DNA from: Streptomyces sp. NRRL F-5122
Lineage (GTDB): Bacteria; Actinomycetota; Actinomycetes; Streptomycetales; Streptomycetaceae
DNA length: 64,000 nt
Assembly: GCF_001507435.1 (NCBI RefSeq)
Contig: NZ_LMWH01000229.1
Location: 1-64,000, forward strand
Reading direction: 5' to 3'
Below, in pieces: positions 29,572 through 38,717 of this stretch (within the stretch, counting starts at the first letter, position 1; every line of letters starts with the position of its first letter). The translations under genes and the position numbers were made by a program. Under the pieces are notes generated by a model. That model saw only the letters and a list, made by a program, of their open reading frames with translations, searched no databases and had not been told where the DNA came from.

Positions 29572-30873
29572 TTGAGCCTCAGCTATCGCCAGCCCGGCGT
29601 CGTCCTCACCGACCGTCGCTTCACCGTGCCCCTCGACCACGACAACCCGGGCGGAGAGACGATCGAGCTCTACGCCCGGGAGGTCGTCGCCGGTGCCAAG
29701 GCGGACGCCGACCTGCCCTGGCTGCTCTACCTCCAGGGCGGCCCCGGCTTCGGGGCGAATCGTTTCGTCGGTCAGCAGGCCTGGCTCGGACGGGCCCTCG
29801 AGGAGTACCGCGTCCTCCTCCTCGACCAGCGCGGTACCGGCGCCTCCACGCCGGCCAACCGGCAGACGCTCCCGCTGCGCGGCGGTCCCCGCGAGCAGGC
29901 CGACTACCTCACGCACTTCCGCGCGGACGCCATCGTCCGCGACTGCGAGGCCATCCGCCCGCAGATCACCGGCGGTGCCCCGTGGACGGTCCTCGGGCAG
30001 AGCTTCGGCGGCTTCTGCACCGTGAACTACCTCGCCGCGGCCCCCGAGGGCCTGCGAGCCGCCCTGATCACCGGCGGCCTGCCCTCGCTCGACGCACACG
30101 CGGACGACGTCTACCGTGCCGCCTACCCGCGCATCGAGCGCAAGGTCGCCGCCCACTACGCCCGCTATCCGCAGGATGTCGAACGGGTCCGCCGTATCGT
30201 CGAGTACCTGCTCCGGCACGAGCCCGTCCTGAACAGCGGCTACCGCCTCACTGCGGAGGCGTTCCAGTCCCTCGGCATCCTCCTCGGCGGCAGCGAGGGC
30301 AGCCACCGCCTCCACTTCCTGCTGGAGAACGCCTTTGTACGCACCGCGCAGGGCTTCACGCTCTCCGACGCGTTCCAGGAGGAGGTGCACGGGCTGCTCT
30401 CCTATGCCGCCCACCCCCTCTACGCGCTGATCCACGAGGCGATCTACGGTCAGGACGCCCGGCCCACCGCTTGGGCGGCGGAGCGGGTGCGGGGGGAGTT
30501 CCCGCAGTTCGACGCGGCGAAGGCACTGTCGGGCGACGGACCGGTGCTGTTCACCGGAGAGTCCGTGCACCCCTGGACGTTCGACAACGATCCGGCGCTG
30601 CGCCCGCTGCGCGAGACCGCGGACCTGCTCGCGGCGCGCACCGACTGGGCACCGCTGTACGACGCGTCCCGCCTCGCCGCCAACGAGGTGCCCGTCGCCG
30701 CGGCGGTCTACCACGACGACATGTACGTCGACACCGCCCACGCCCTTCGGACGGCCCGTTCGATCCGCGGTCTGCGCACCTGGGTCACCGACGAGTTCGA
30801 GCACGACGGCGTCCGGGCAGGCGGACCCCGCGTCCTGGACCGGCTGGTTGCACTGAGCCGGGACGAGGTCTGA
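29572..30873 (+). CDS. Alpha/beta hydrolase, prolyl iminopeptidase-like (S33)
   Basis: A 433-residue hydrolase of the proline iminopeptidase group. The oxyanion region is LLYLQGGPGFGANRF, followed by LLLDQRGTGASTPANRQTL. The nucleophile elbow is GQSFGG, and the catalytic acid and His are likely in YHDDMYVDT and FEHDGVRAGG. It removes N-terminal proline or similar residues from peptides. I choose the TTG at 29572 (LSLSYRQPG) because GGGAGC precedes it and family proteins begin here; a GTG at 29524 would add 16 residues. It stands alone between the LacI gene and the sigma gene. Confidence 0.85.
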   Translation: MSLSYRQPGVVLTDRRFTVPLDHDNPGGETIELYAREVVAGAKADADLPWLLYLQGGPGFGANRFVGQQAWLGRALEEYRVLLLDQRGTGASTPANRQTLPLRGGPREQADYLTHFRADAIVRDCEAIRPQITGGAPWTVLGQSFGGFCTVNYLAAAPEGLRAALITGGLPSLDAHADDVYRAAYPRIERKVAAHYARYPQDVERVRRIVEYLLRHEPVLNSGYRLTAEAFQSLGILLGGSEGSHRLHFLLENAFVRTAQGFTLSDAFQEEVHGLLSYAAHPLYALIHEAIYGQDARPTAWAAERVRGEFPQFDAAKALSGDGPVLFTGESVHPWTFDNDPALRPLRETADLLAARTDWAPLYDASRLAANEVPVAAAVYHDDMYVDTAHALRTARSIRGLRTWVTDEFEHDGVRAGGPRVLDRLVALSRDEV

Positions 30874-30978
30874 CGCGGCCAGGGCACATCGCTCGGTGAA
30901 CGGCCGCACCCCGCGTCCTGGCGGCCGTTTTCCACACACCCCCTCCGGCCTTCGGCGGGGCGGCGTCAGGATGCGGAC

Positions 30979-31146
30979 ATGATCGAGCCCGAGGACGCCC
31001 GGCTCGAGCCCCTGGCCGACGACCGGCGGCTGGCCCTCGCCGTCGTCGCCGGCCCCGACGACCTCCGGTACGGCTGCGCGGCCGTCGCCGCCGCGACGTT
31101 GCGGCGCGGCACGGTCCCCGTATTCGATGACGCCACCCGGACGTGA
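30979..31146 (+). CDS. Small hypothetical protein
   Basis: A 55-codon frame starting at ATG, encoding an acidic N-terminus (MIEPEDARLEPL) and a short hydrophobic stretch (LALAVVAG). I recognise no family. Codon third positions are GC-rich as in real genes, but that is weak evidence in this genome. The start has only a weak site (GTCAGGATGCGGAC). Without this gene, 30874-31279 is a 406-base gap with no other visible feature. Confidence 0.3.
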   Translation: MIEPEDARLEPLADDRRLALAVVAGPDDLRYGCAAVAAATLRRGTVPVFDDATRT

Positions 31147-31279
31147 GCGCTGCGATGGCGAACCGGCCTCGGTGGCTCGAGCTTTTCGGCAGCCGCCAGG
31201 GGGCGGCCTCGACTGAGTGCCGGTGCCGTGTTCTGATCGTGACGGCGCCCACGAGGACGGCTTTTCGAAACGGGGATCG

Positions 31280-32167
31280 ATGGACGACGAAGAACTGCTG
31301 GCGGACCGCTTCCAGGCTCACCGCGGGCATCTCAGGGCGGTGGCCTACCGGATGCTGGGATCACTCAGCGAGGCCGACGACGCCCTTCAGGAGACCTGGC
31401 TGCGGCTGAGCCGCTCCGACGTGAGCGAGGTGAAGAACCTCGCCGGTTGGCTCACCACCGTCGTCGGCCGGATCTGCCTCGACATGCTGCGCTCCCGCAC
31501 CGCGCGGCGTGAGGATCCCATGGTGGAGAGCTTCGTCCCGGACCCCGTGATCGCCCCTGTGGAGCGTGTCGATCCCGAACAGGAGGTCCTGCTCGCCGAC
31601 TCGGTCGGCCTCGCCCTCCTCGTCGTACTGGAGACACTCGAGCCCGCCGAGCGGCTGGCGTTCGTCCTGCACGACATGTTCGCCGTTCCCTTCGACGACA
31701 TCGCCCCGATCGCGGGGCGCACGTCCGCCGCGACCCGGCAACTGGCCAGCCGCGCCCGCCGCCGGGTCCAGAGCGCCGAGCCCGCAGCCGATCCGGACCT
31801 CGGGCGCCAGCGCGAGGCGGTCGAGGCGTTCCTCGCGGCTTCGCGCGCCGGTGACTTCGACGCCCTGGTCGCCGTGCTCGACCCGGACGTCGTACTCCGC
31901 GCCGACTCCGGTCCGCTGGTCACCGGTCTGGCCGCTTCCAAGGTGGCGCGCGGCGCGGCGACCGTGGCGAGGGGGGCGCTCATGTTCCGCCAGTACGCTC
32001 AGCACGCCCGGCTCGCGCTGGTCAACGGTTCGATCGGGCTCGTCATGGCGATCGAGGGCCGGCCCATGTCGGTCATGGGCGTCACCGTCGTCGACGGCAG
32101 GATCACCGGCATCTATATCCTGGCGGACCCGGAACGGCTGGAGCGGCTGGACTTCGCGGCTGTCTGA
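31280..32167 (+). CDS. ECF sigma factor, ECF41/SigJ type with C-terminal SnoaL-like domain
   Basis: A 295-residue sigma factor. Residues 1-165 contain sigma regions 2 and 4 (RMLGSLSEADDALQETWLRL, WLTTVVGRICLDMLRSR, and MFAVPFDDIAPIAGRTSAA). Residues 175-295 form a SnoaL/NTF2-like extension, which in the ECF41 group controls activity in place of a separate anti-sigma factor. The usual ECF41 partner, a carboxymuconolactone decarboxylase- or epimerase-like gene, is not adjacent. ATG 31280 sits after a weak GGGGAT; 21 upstream codons in frame look non-coding. Confidence 0.85.
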   Translation: MDDEELLADRFQAHRGHLRAVAYRMLGSLSEADDALQETWLRLSRSDVSEVKNLAGWLTTVVGRICLDMLRSRTARREDPMVESFVPDPVIAPVERVDPEQEVLLADSVGLALLVVLETLEPAERLAFVLHDMFAVPFDDIAPIAGRTSAATRQLASRARRRVQSAEPAADPDLGRQREAVEAFLAASRAGDFDALVAVLDPDVVLRADSGPLVTGLAASKVARGAATVARGALMFRQYAQHARLALVNGSIGLVMAIEGRPMSVMGVTVVDGRITGIYILADPERLERLDFAAV

Positions 32168-32512
32168 TCGGGCGGGTCGGACACCGCCGCCCAGTGATGT
32201 GTGCGGCGGCCAGCCCGCGCCGTCGCCCACCGGGGCGCAGCGCGACGGCGCACCCGCCGGGCGAGCGGTGTCCCGTCCCGGTAGTACGGCGGTGGGCCAG
32301 TACGCGGGTGACGGCGCCGGCCACCCCTCGACGTCCCGGGCGTGTCGGACAGCGATCCGAGGAGGCCGCGGACGACTTTGGTCTGCGTGTACGCCGACTC
32401 CAGGGTCACTCGCGCCAATGGCCGAGGCCGCGGTCCCGGGCCTCGTGAGCGACCCGCCGGAGCGACGAAAACGGTTTCCGCAGCGATGTACCAGGTCGTT
32501 AGGGTGGACGGC

Positions 32513-33343
32513 ATGCACGCCACCTCCGTCGGCCCGTCCGGACTCCGTGCCGACTGCGGCAACTGCTTCGCGCTGTGCTGTGTGGCGCTGCCCTTCGCGC
32601 GCTCGGCCGACTTCCCCGTCGACAAGGACGCCGGTACGCCCTGCCGGAACCTCCAGGACGACTTCCGCTGCGGTGTCCACTCCGAGTTGCGGCCGCGCGG
32701 CTTCTCCGGCTGTACCGTCTACGACTGCTTCGGCGCCGGACAGAAGGTCTCGCAGGTCGTCTTCCGCGGCCAGGACTGGCGGTCGGGAGGGCGGGAGCAC
32801 GCCCGGCGGATGTTCGACGTCTTCGCCGTGGTGCGCCAACTGCACGAAATGCTCTGGTACTTGACCGAGGCGCGGAGCATGCCCGCCGCGCGTCCGGTGC
32901 ACGGCGACCTGCGCCGGATGCTGGAGAGGACGGAACAGATCACCGCGCTGTCCCCCGAAGAACTGGAGGAGTTGGACGTGGGCGCGCATCGGCAGGAGGT
33001 CAACGCGCTGCTGTTGCGCGTCAGTGAGCTGGCCCGTTCGGGGGGCGGGCGGCGTGCCAAGGACCGGCGGGGCGCCGATCTCGCCGGTGCCCGTCTGAAG
33101 GGCGCCGACCTCAGGCGCGCGAATCTGCGGGGCGCCTGTCTGATAGCGGCCGACCTCACGGGTGCCGACCTGCGCGGGGCGGATCTGATAGGAGCCGACC
33201 TGCGCGACGCGGACCTCACCGACGCCGACCTGACCGGTGCCTTCTTCCTGACGCAGCCTCAGGTCAACGCCGCCCGGGGCGGCGTGGGCACCAGGATCCC
33301 GCCGTCAGTCTCGCGCCCCGGTCACTGGACAGCGCACCTGTGA
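32513..33343 (+). CDS. Cysteine-cluster plus pentapeptide-repeat protein
   Basis: A 276-residue protein with two unlike parts. The N-terminus has a dense cysteine set ([26 protein letters not shown]), like the CxxCxxxCC metal-binding cluster of YkgJ-type proteins. The C-terminus has about 80 residues of pentapeptide repeats A(D/N)LxG (for example [20 protein letters not shown]), which fold as a right-handed beta-helix that can mimic DNA. The middle is helical. ATG 32513 with AGGGTGG upstream is my choice; upstream codons look non-coding. It overlaps the convergent P450 gene by 39 bases. Function unknown. Confidence 0.75.
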   Translation: MHATSVGPSGLRADCGNCFALCCVALPFARSADFPVDKDAGTPCRNLQDDFRCGVHSELRPRGFSGCTVYDCFGAGQKVSQVVFRGQDWRSGGREHARRMFDVFAVVRQLHEMLWYLTEARSMPAARPVHGDLRRMLERTEQITALSPEELEELDVGAHRQEVNALLLRVSELARSGGGRRAKDRRGADLAGARLKGADLRRANLRGACLIAADLTGADLRGADLIGADLRDADLTDADLTGAFFLTQPQVNAARGGVGTRIPPSVSRPGHWTAHL

Positions 33344-34816
33344 CGAGGAGGCGGCGACGGGGGCCGGGGTCCGCGCCACGGGGGCCCTGCGGTCGAGGTG
33401 CAGCCGCAGTCCCTCGGGCATGAGCGTCAGTCGCTCGGCCACGCGCAGCCGGTAGCCGGGGTCGGGCCGCAGTTCGTAGCGGCGCAGCAGCAGGCCGAGC
33501 ACCAGGGTCGCCTCGTGCAGTGCGAACTGCCGCCCGATGCAGGCCCGGGCCCCGGTGCCGAAGGGCTTGAAGGTGTGCGCGGGCCGGGCCCGTACGGCCT
33601 TCGCGTCGAACCGGTCGGGATCGAACCGCTCCGCGTCGGCACCCCACACCTGCGGATCCCGGTGCAGCATCGTCGTCAGGACCAGTGCCCAGGCGCCCCG
33701 TCGCATCGGATGCGTGTCGTACAGGACCGTGTCCTCACGTGCCTCGCGTGCGAAGGCGGGAGCCGTCGGCCACAGCCGCAGCGACTCGTCGAGGACCCGG
33801 CGGACGTACCGCAGCCTGGCGACCCGGTCGTAACCGGGGCGGTCCACGTCGCCCCAGACCCGGTCCACCTCTTCCCGGGCCCGTGCGGCGACGTCCGGGT
33901 GCCGGGAGAGGTAGTGCAGGGCGAAGGAGAGCGCCCCCGAGGTCGTCTCGTGGCCGGCGACCAGGAACGTGATGACCTGGCGCCGGACGTTCTCCGCGGT
34001 GAGCCGTTCCCCGGTCACCGGGTGGGCGGTCTCCAGCATCCGGTCGAGCAGGTCGCCCTCGCCGCGGGTGGTCCGCCGGGCCCGTACCACCTCGTCCACC
34101 GTGTGGTTGAGGTAGGCCATGTCCGCCTCGTTGCGCCGGGCGGCGCCGCGCAGCAGCAGGGGGGTCAGCGGTCCGGGGACGACATTGCGGCGCTGGGCGA
34201 ACGTGAGCGTGCCGACCATGGCGTTAACGAACGGGTGCGGCCTGGCGCGTTCGAAGGAGCCGAAGTCGTGACCGAAGCCGGTCCGCGCGATGGTCTCCAG
34301 CGTCAGTTTGGTCATGTCGCCGGGCACGTCCACGGCTCGGCCCGCGGACTGCTCCGCGTCCCAGCGGCCCGTCAGACGCTCGGCCACGTCCAGCATCATC
34401 GGGTGGTAGCCCGCCATGGCCTCACGGCTGAATCCGGGAGCCAGGACGTCGTGCGCCAGCTGCCAGTTGGGCTCGTGGTTGTACGCGGTGAACAACCCGT
34501 CCCCGGCGACGGGCCGCAGATTGGCGACACCGAGGCCGACATGCTTGGCGAACCTGGACTCGTCGGCGAGGTCGGCCGCCAGGCTCCCGCCCCAGACGAA
34601 CACGATCTCCCGGCTGAAGAACTTCCGCCGGAAGACGGGCCCGAGCAGACGGCCGTAGCGCATCGAGTCCTGTACCGGCCTACGGACGTCGGCGCCGAAC
34701 ACATCGCCGACGAGCGGGATCCGGCGCGGCGGGTGAGGGATGCGCTCCAGCTCCGGCCAGCCGAGTTCCGCCCCGCGAAACCCCTTGGGCAGCGCGGTCA
34801 CCGTCGTCTGCGCCAT
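33305..34816 (-). CDS. Cytochrome P450, CYP102B-like (heme domain only)
   Basis: A 503-residue P450. The oxygen-activation helix is [17 protein letters not shown], the ExxR is ESLRLWP, and the heme loop is [20 protein letters not shown] with the proximal cysteine. Sequence character resembles the P450 BM3/CYP102 heme domain, including Streptomyces CYP102B1, but no reductase domain follows, so separate redox partners are needed. Substrates in this group are fatty acids. The ATG follows GAGGGAG. The gene is divergent from a TetR gene whose protein probably controls it. Confidence 0.9.
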   Translation of the reverse strand: MAQTTVTALPKGFRGAELGWPELERIPHPPRRIPLVGDVFGADVRRPVQDSMRYGRLLGPVFRRKFFSREIVFVWGGSLAADLADESRFAKHVGLGVANLRPVAGDGLFTAYNHEPNWQLAHDVLAPGFSREAMAGYHPMMLDVAERLTGRWDAEQSAGRAVDVPGDMTKLTLETIARTGFGHDFGSFERARPHPFVNAMVGTLTFAQRRNVVPGPLTPLLLRGAARRNEADMAYLNHTVDEVVRARRTTRGEGDLLDRMLETAHPVTGERLTAENVRRQVITFLVAGHETTSGALSFALHYLSRHPDVAARAREEVDRVWGDVDRPGYDRVARLRYVRRVLDESLRLWPTAPAFAREAREDTVLYDTHPMRRGAWALVLTTMLHRDPQVWGADAERFDPDRFDAKAVRARPAHTFKPFGTGARACIGRQFALHEATLVLGLLLRRYELRPDPGYRLRVAERLTLMPEGLRLHLDRRAPVARTPAPVAASSSQVRCPVTGARD

Positions 34817-34872
34817 GGTGCCACTCCCTCGATGCGGAGGACGTGGCACCCGTCCCGCGCGTGTTGTACGTG

Positions 34873-34910
34873 GGTTCAATAGCGGTTCAGTGTGGTCCGT
34901 TTGCTGAACC
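34873..34910. promoter_or_regulatory. Operator-like repeats between P450 and TetR genes
   Basis: GGTTCA occurs at 34873 and 34884 (11 bases apart) and in inverted form, TGAACC, at 34905-34910. GGTTCAG and CTGAACC form perfect seven-base arms with a 13-base spacer. Located in the 115-base divergent region, this is a good candidate binding site for the adjacent TetR protein. Confidence 0.55.
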
Positions 34911-34931
34911 GGCGTCAAGTACAGTGCGGGC

Positions 34932-35540
34932 ATGGCCGCGAACCAGGGGGAGCGCACGCGTCGCCGGCTCAGCACCGGGGAGCGCAGGGAGCAGCTCCTC
35001 GCGGTCGGAGCACGGCTGTTCTCGGAGAACCCGTACGACGACGTGTGGATCGAGCAGGTCGCCGAGATCGCAGGTGTCTCGCGCGGACTGCTTTACCACT
35101 ACTTCCCGACCAAACGGGACTTCTTCGCGGCGGTCGTGGAGCGGGAGAGCGCCCGCATGCTGCGGATGACCGCGGCCGCGCCCGGGGTCCCGCTGCGCGA
35201 GCAGCTCACTACCGGTCTCGACACGTTTCTTTCGTACGTCGCGGAGCACGCGCACGGCTTTCGGGCGTTCCATCGTGCGGACGCGGCGGGGGACCAGGCC
35301 GTGCGGAAGGTCTATCGGCAGTCGCTGGCGGCGCAGGAGCGGCAGATCCTGGCCGCTCTCGCGGCCGATCCCGAGTTCGGCCCGGTGCCACAGGAGCGGC
35401 CGGATCTCGAAGTCGCCGTTCGCGGCTGGCTGGCGTTCACGACGGCTGTGTGCCTCGAGTGGCTGCGCGGCGCGGAACTGTCCCGCGAGCAGGTGCGCGA
35501 TCTGTGCGCCCGCGCGCTGCTGGGCGTCCTCGAGCGCTGA
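34932..35540 (+). CDS. TetR-family regulator
   Basis: A 202-residue repressor. The N-terminal HTH is clear (ERREQLLAVGARLFSENPYD, then VAEIAGVSRGLLYHYFPTKR). The C-terminal ligand domain is helical. It is divergent from the P450 gene with GGTTCA repeats between them. Members of this group next to fatty-acid P450s respond to fatty acids or acyl-CoA, but the effector here is unknown. The ATG has no strong ribosome site. Confidence 0.88.
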   Translation: MAANQGERTRRRLSTGERREQLLAVGARLFSENPYDDVWIEQVAEIAGVSRGLLYHYFPTKRDFFAAVVERESARMLRMTAAAPGVPLREQLTTGLDTFLSYVAEHAHGFRAFHRADAAGDQAVRKVYRQSLAAQERQILAALAADPEFGPVPQERPDLEVAVRGWLAFTTAVCLEWLRGAELSREQVRDLCARALLGVLER

Positions 35541-35594
35541 CGAGCACCCTTCGGATGTCCAGGCCGGTTGGCGTGCGCCCCGATCTCCGATAAC

Positions 35595-35613
35595 TTAGGC
35601 AAGGCTTACCTAA
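35595..35613. promoter_or_regulatory. Iron box (DmdR/IdeR site)
   Basis: TTAGGCAAGGCTTACCTAA matches the 19-base actinobacterial iron-box consensus TTAGGTTAGGCTAACCTAA closely and is itself a near-palindrome. It lies 11 bases before the DUF2470 start, overlapping the ribosome site region, so Fe(II)-DmdR would block transcription or translation initiation. Confidence 0.8.
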
Positions 35614-35624
35614 GGAGGTTGGGG

Positions 35625-36347
35625 ATGGGTGACCGTCACGACTGGACGGCCGCGCCCGCTGCGGCGCAACATGCCCGCTCGGTTCTGGCCGCAGCGGGCT
35701 CCTGCGCGGTGACCATGGAGACCGGCAGGGAGGAGGCGGTCGGCGCGCACACCGTCACCGCCGACGGCCGGGTCCTGCTTCACCTGCCCGAGGACAGCGC
35801 GCTGCTGACCGCCGCGATCTGCGCGCCGCGCGGAGAGCCGTCCACACTACTGGAGTTCGCCGATGTGGCACCCGTGCCGGTGCGGTCACGGATCCGTGCC
35901 CGGCTCTGGCTGGCGGGCTCGTGCGTGCCGGCCGAAGGTCATCTGGAGTTCCGGCCGACGCGCATCGCGCTGCGCAGGGTGAACGGTGTGGTCGTCGTGG
36001 ATCCGGACGAGTACGCGGCCGCCGAGCCCGACCCGCTCGCCACCGCCGAGGCGGGGCTGCTCACTCATCTGGCCGATGCCCACCTGGACGCCGTCGAGCG
36101 CCTCACCCGCCTGGTCGAGCCGGACAGCCTGCACGGTGCCGTGCGTGTCCGTCCGCTGGCCGTCGACCGCCATGGGCTGACCCTGCGCATCGAGCGCGCC
36201 CGTGACCACGGAGACGTACGGCTGACCTTCCACCGGCCCGCGGACGATCTCGCGCAGCTGACCGAACGGATGCACGCCCTGCTCACCCAGGCGTCCCGGG
36301 CCTGTCCCCGTGCACTACAGAGGCAGCGCACACACGGCGACCGGTGA
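35625..36347 (+). CDS. DUF2470-domain protein, iron regulated
   Basis: A 240-residue protein. The N-terminus resembles the split-barrel flavin/heme-binding fold seen in heme oxygenase-like HugZ proteins (ARSVLAAAGSCAVTMETGRE and VLLHLPEDSALLTAA). The C-terminal 80 residues are the DUF2470 helix-strand domain (LTHLADAHLDAVERLTRLVE). Such proteins in Streptomyces lie near iron and siderophore genes. A perfect-looking iron box and TAAGGAGG ribosome site precede the ATG at 35625. It may take part in heme or siderophore-iron handling (inference). Converges with the lactonase gene, overlapping by 33 bases. Confidence 0.8.
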   Translation: MGDRHDWTAAPAAAQHARSVLAAAGSCAVTMETGREEAVGAHTVTADGRVLLHLPEDSALLTAAICAPRGEPSTLLEFADVAPVPVRSRIRARLWLAGSCVPAEGHLEFRPTRIALRRVNGVVVVDPDEYAAAEPDPLATAEAGLLTHLADAHLDAVERLTRLVEPDSLHGAVRVRPLAVDRHGLTLRIERARDHGDVRLTFHRPADDLAQLTERMHALLTQASRACPRALQRQRTHGDR

Positions 36348-37532
36348 CGCGAACGGCTCTCCCGCGAGTCGCAGTTCCCCGCTTGCGCGGTCCACATGGA
36401 ACACGGTGACCGTGCCCGACCGCTGGTTCGCGGCGAACAGCAGTCCGCCGTCAGGGGACAGCGCGATGTGACGCGGGAAGTCCCCGCCCACCGGAACCGA
36501 GTCCAGCAGCCGCAACCGGGCGCCGCCCGCCTCGATCGCGTACCGCGTCAAGGTGTTGTGGCCGCGGTTGGCGAGGTAGGCGTACGCCCCGTCCGCGCTC
36601 ACCACGAACTGCGCCGGATAGTTGGTGCCCTTGCCGGTACCCGTGGACTGCGGGTCGCCCGGGACGAGGCGCCCGCTCGCCGGGTCGTAGGCGCACACGA
36701 CGGCCGTGTCGTCGACCTCGTTGGCCAGATAGGCGAAGCGGCCGTTCGGGTGGAAGGTCAGATGCCGGGGGCCGGCACCCGGCCGGGTGTGCGCCTGGGA
36801 GACCTCGGTGAGCGTTCCCCCGGACGGGTCGAGACGGTGGGTGTAGACGGTGTCGGTTCCCAGGTCGACGGCGAGCACATGGCCGCCGTCGGGGCTGGTG
36901 ACGACCTGATGGGCGTGCGGTCCTTGCTGGCCGGGCCCGGGCGGTGGGCTGGAGTGCGTGACGACGTCGGTGAGTTCGCCGAGTGCGCCCGAGGTCTCGA
37001 CACGATGCACGGCCACGCTGCCCGAGCCGTAGTTGGCGCTCAGCAGCCAGCGCCCGCTCGGGTGCACCGACAGATGGCAGGGGCCCGCTCCGCCGGTGCC
37101 GCGGGAGCCCAGGATCCGGTGATCGGGCAGGCCCACGGCCGTCACGACGCCGGCCTCCTGCTCGTCGACGGCATAGAGCGTGTGCCCGTCCGGGTGCACC
37201 GCCAGATACGACGGATCGGCGACCCCGCTCAGTGTGCCCGTGCCGGTGATCCCGCCGGTCCCCGGGTCGTACGTGGCGAGGCCGATGCCCTTGCCGCCGC
37301 CCTCGACGGAGGTGTACGTGCCGACGTAGAGCGGCCGGGGACCGGAGGGGTGGCGCGGCGGTGAGTGCTGCTCGGCCGGGGCCGCGCCTGGTTCGGGCGG
37401 CGACGACTGCCGGGGCGCGACCGGCGCCGGGATCGTCGTGACCGCGGTGGTGGCCGCCGCGGCACCGAGGAAGCGGCGCCTGCTCCAGCCTCCGCCGAGC
37501 GAGCTCCGCGCCGGTTCCGCGCGCCTGTCCAT
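36315..37532 (-). CDS. Exported lactonase, 7-bladed beta-propeller (YbhE/Pgl family)
   Basis: A 405-residue protein of the 6-phosphogluconolactonase-like beta-propeller family. A twin-arginine signal with SRRRFLGAAAATTAV lies at residues 17-31, followed by a Pro/Ala-rich linker. The propeller begins at RPLYVGTYTSVEGGGKGIGL and repeats motifs such as SYLAVHPDGHTLYAV, CHLSVHPSGRWLLSANYGSG and HLTFHPNGRFAYLANE. Tat export makes a role in cytosolic pentose phosphate flux unlikely, so an extracellular lactone or unrelated substrate is possible. No obvious operon partner. Confidence 0.85.
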   Translation of the reverse strand: MDRRAEPARSSLGGGWSRRRFLGAAAATTAVTTIPAPVAPRQSSPPEPGAAPAEQHSPPRHPSGPRPLYVGTYTSVEGGGKGIGLATYDPGTGGITGTGTLSGVADPSYLAVHPDGHTLYAVDEQEAGVVTAVGLPDHRILGSRGTGGAGPCHLSVHPSGRWLLSANYGSGSVAVHRVETSGALGELTDVVTHSSPPPGPGQQGPHAHQVVTSPDGGHVLAVDLGTDTVYTHRLDPSGGTLTEVSQAHTRPGAGPRHLTFHPNGRFAYLANEVDDTAVVCAYDPASGRLVPGDPQSTGTGKGTNYPAQFVVSADGAYAYLANRGHNTLTRYAIEAGGARLRLLDSVPVGGDFPRHIALSPDGGLLFAANQRSGTVTVFHVDRASGELRLAGEPFASPVAVCALPL

Positions 37533-37640
37533 GCCGCCCCTCGGGAGTCGATGGCCTCAGCCGACACAGCCACCATGGCGCGTAACGACCGTCAGGTGCA
37601 AGGCGGGCAACCGGCATTGCGTGCGGTGCAACACACCCGA

Positions 37641-38684
37641 CTACCAGTCGCCGTCCCCGACGGGCTTGCCCGGTGCGTCGCCCAGCGGCTTCACCTGCTG
37701 CGGTGACGGCTCCTGCCACGGCTCGTGGTCGTCGCCGAGCCAGTCGCCGACCGGCTTGACCTCACCGAGCGCGTCCGTGGGCGCGAGGTCCTCGGCGTCC
37801 TGGTCGTAGTAATCGAACCACGGCAGTCCCGCACGTGTGTACGCCGCGCGGTCCACCGGAGACGGCGGGGGCGCCTCGCCCGTGATCCGCCGCCACTCCG
37901 GCGGTGTCACCAGATGGACGAACACCCGCCCTGCCGGCTCCTCCGCCCAGCTTCCGGCCGGCCAGTCGTCCTTGTAGACCTCCTGCCGCATGGACCCGCC
38001 GACCCCGAGGCCCATGGCGGGGGCGCGGCGCGGGGCTGCGCCGGGGGCGGCCATGGCTGCGGGCGCCGGTACGGCACCCGGGGCGGGCGGAGGCCCCCCG
38101 TACGGTCCGGAGGGCGCAGAACGGGTCCTGAGCGCCCGTTCCTGCCTGCGCCGCTCCTCGTCCCGCCACTTGGCGAGGGGCGCCTCCTGGAGCGGGAAGG
38201 TCTGCAGCTGGATGCCGCCCCACACCTCCTCGCCGGTGACCTGGCCCTCGACCGTGGCGCCCAGACCGAGCGGCACCGCCACGAACTGGCGGACCGTCCC
38301 CTTGCCGGAATTGATCCCGTCGAGCCACGGCTGGCGCGGCAGCACGACGTAGTTCTGCGGACGGCGGCTCAGCCGGGAGCTCCACGGCCTGCCCGAGACC
38401 GCGCACACCTTGCCCGCGCCCACCTGCAGCGCGGCGGGCTCGGCGGCGCCGAAGCCCAACCACATGGCCTCGCGCAGATAGACCGGCAGCATCACACCGC
38501 CGCGCGCACGCCACTCGGCCGGCACCGTCTGCGGGTAGTCCTCGACCCGGCGGACGGGGAACTGGCCGAGGCCCGGAGGCAGCGCGTGCGTGCCCGTCTC
38601 CGGCAGGCGCAGCGTCCGCATGAAGCGGACCCGTACACCGTCCGGCAGCACCAGGGAGTCCCCGTCGATCCGCACCGATTCCAT
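37641..38684 (-). CDS. Conserved hypothetical actinomycete protein
   Basis: A 347-residue soluble protein I cannot assign to a function. The N-terminal 180 residues form a mixed alpha/beta region with VMLPVYLREAMWLGFGAAEP and QLQTFPLQEAPLAKW. A Pro/Ala/Gly-rich linker (about 200-235) follows, then DDWPAGSWAEEPAGRVFVHL and a C-terminal acidic/proline tail. The style resembles Streptomyces proteins of unknown function. ATG 38684 follows GGGGAG by five bases; a GTG six bases upstream is possible. It precedes no operon partner, with the exporter gene ending 33 bases upstream. Confidence 0.7.
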   Translation of the reverse strand: MESVRIDGDSLVLPDGVRVRFMRTLRLPETGTHALPPGLGQFPVRRVEDYPQTVPAEWRARGGVMLPVYLREAMWLGFGAAEPAALQVGAGKVCAVSGRPWSSRLSRRPQNYVVLPRQPWLDGINSGKGTVRQFVAVPLGLGATVEGQVTGEEVWGGIQLQTFPLQEAPLAKWRDEERRRQERALRTRSAPSGPYGGPPPAPGAVPAPAAMAAPGAAPRRAPAMGLGVGGSMRQEVYKDDWPAGSWAEEPAGRVFVHLVTPPEWRRITGEAPPPSPVDRAAYTRAGLPWFDYYDQDAEDLAPTDALGEVKPVGDWLGDDHEPWQEPSPQQVKPLGDAPGKPVGDGDW

Positions 38685-38717
38685 GCGCACTCCCCTTCCT
38701 CGCCGGATCGTTCGTCC

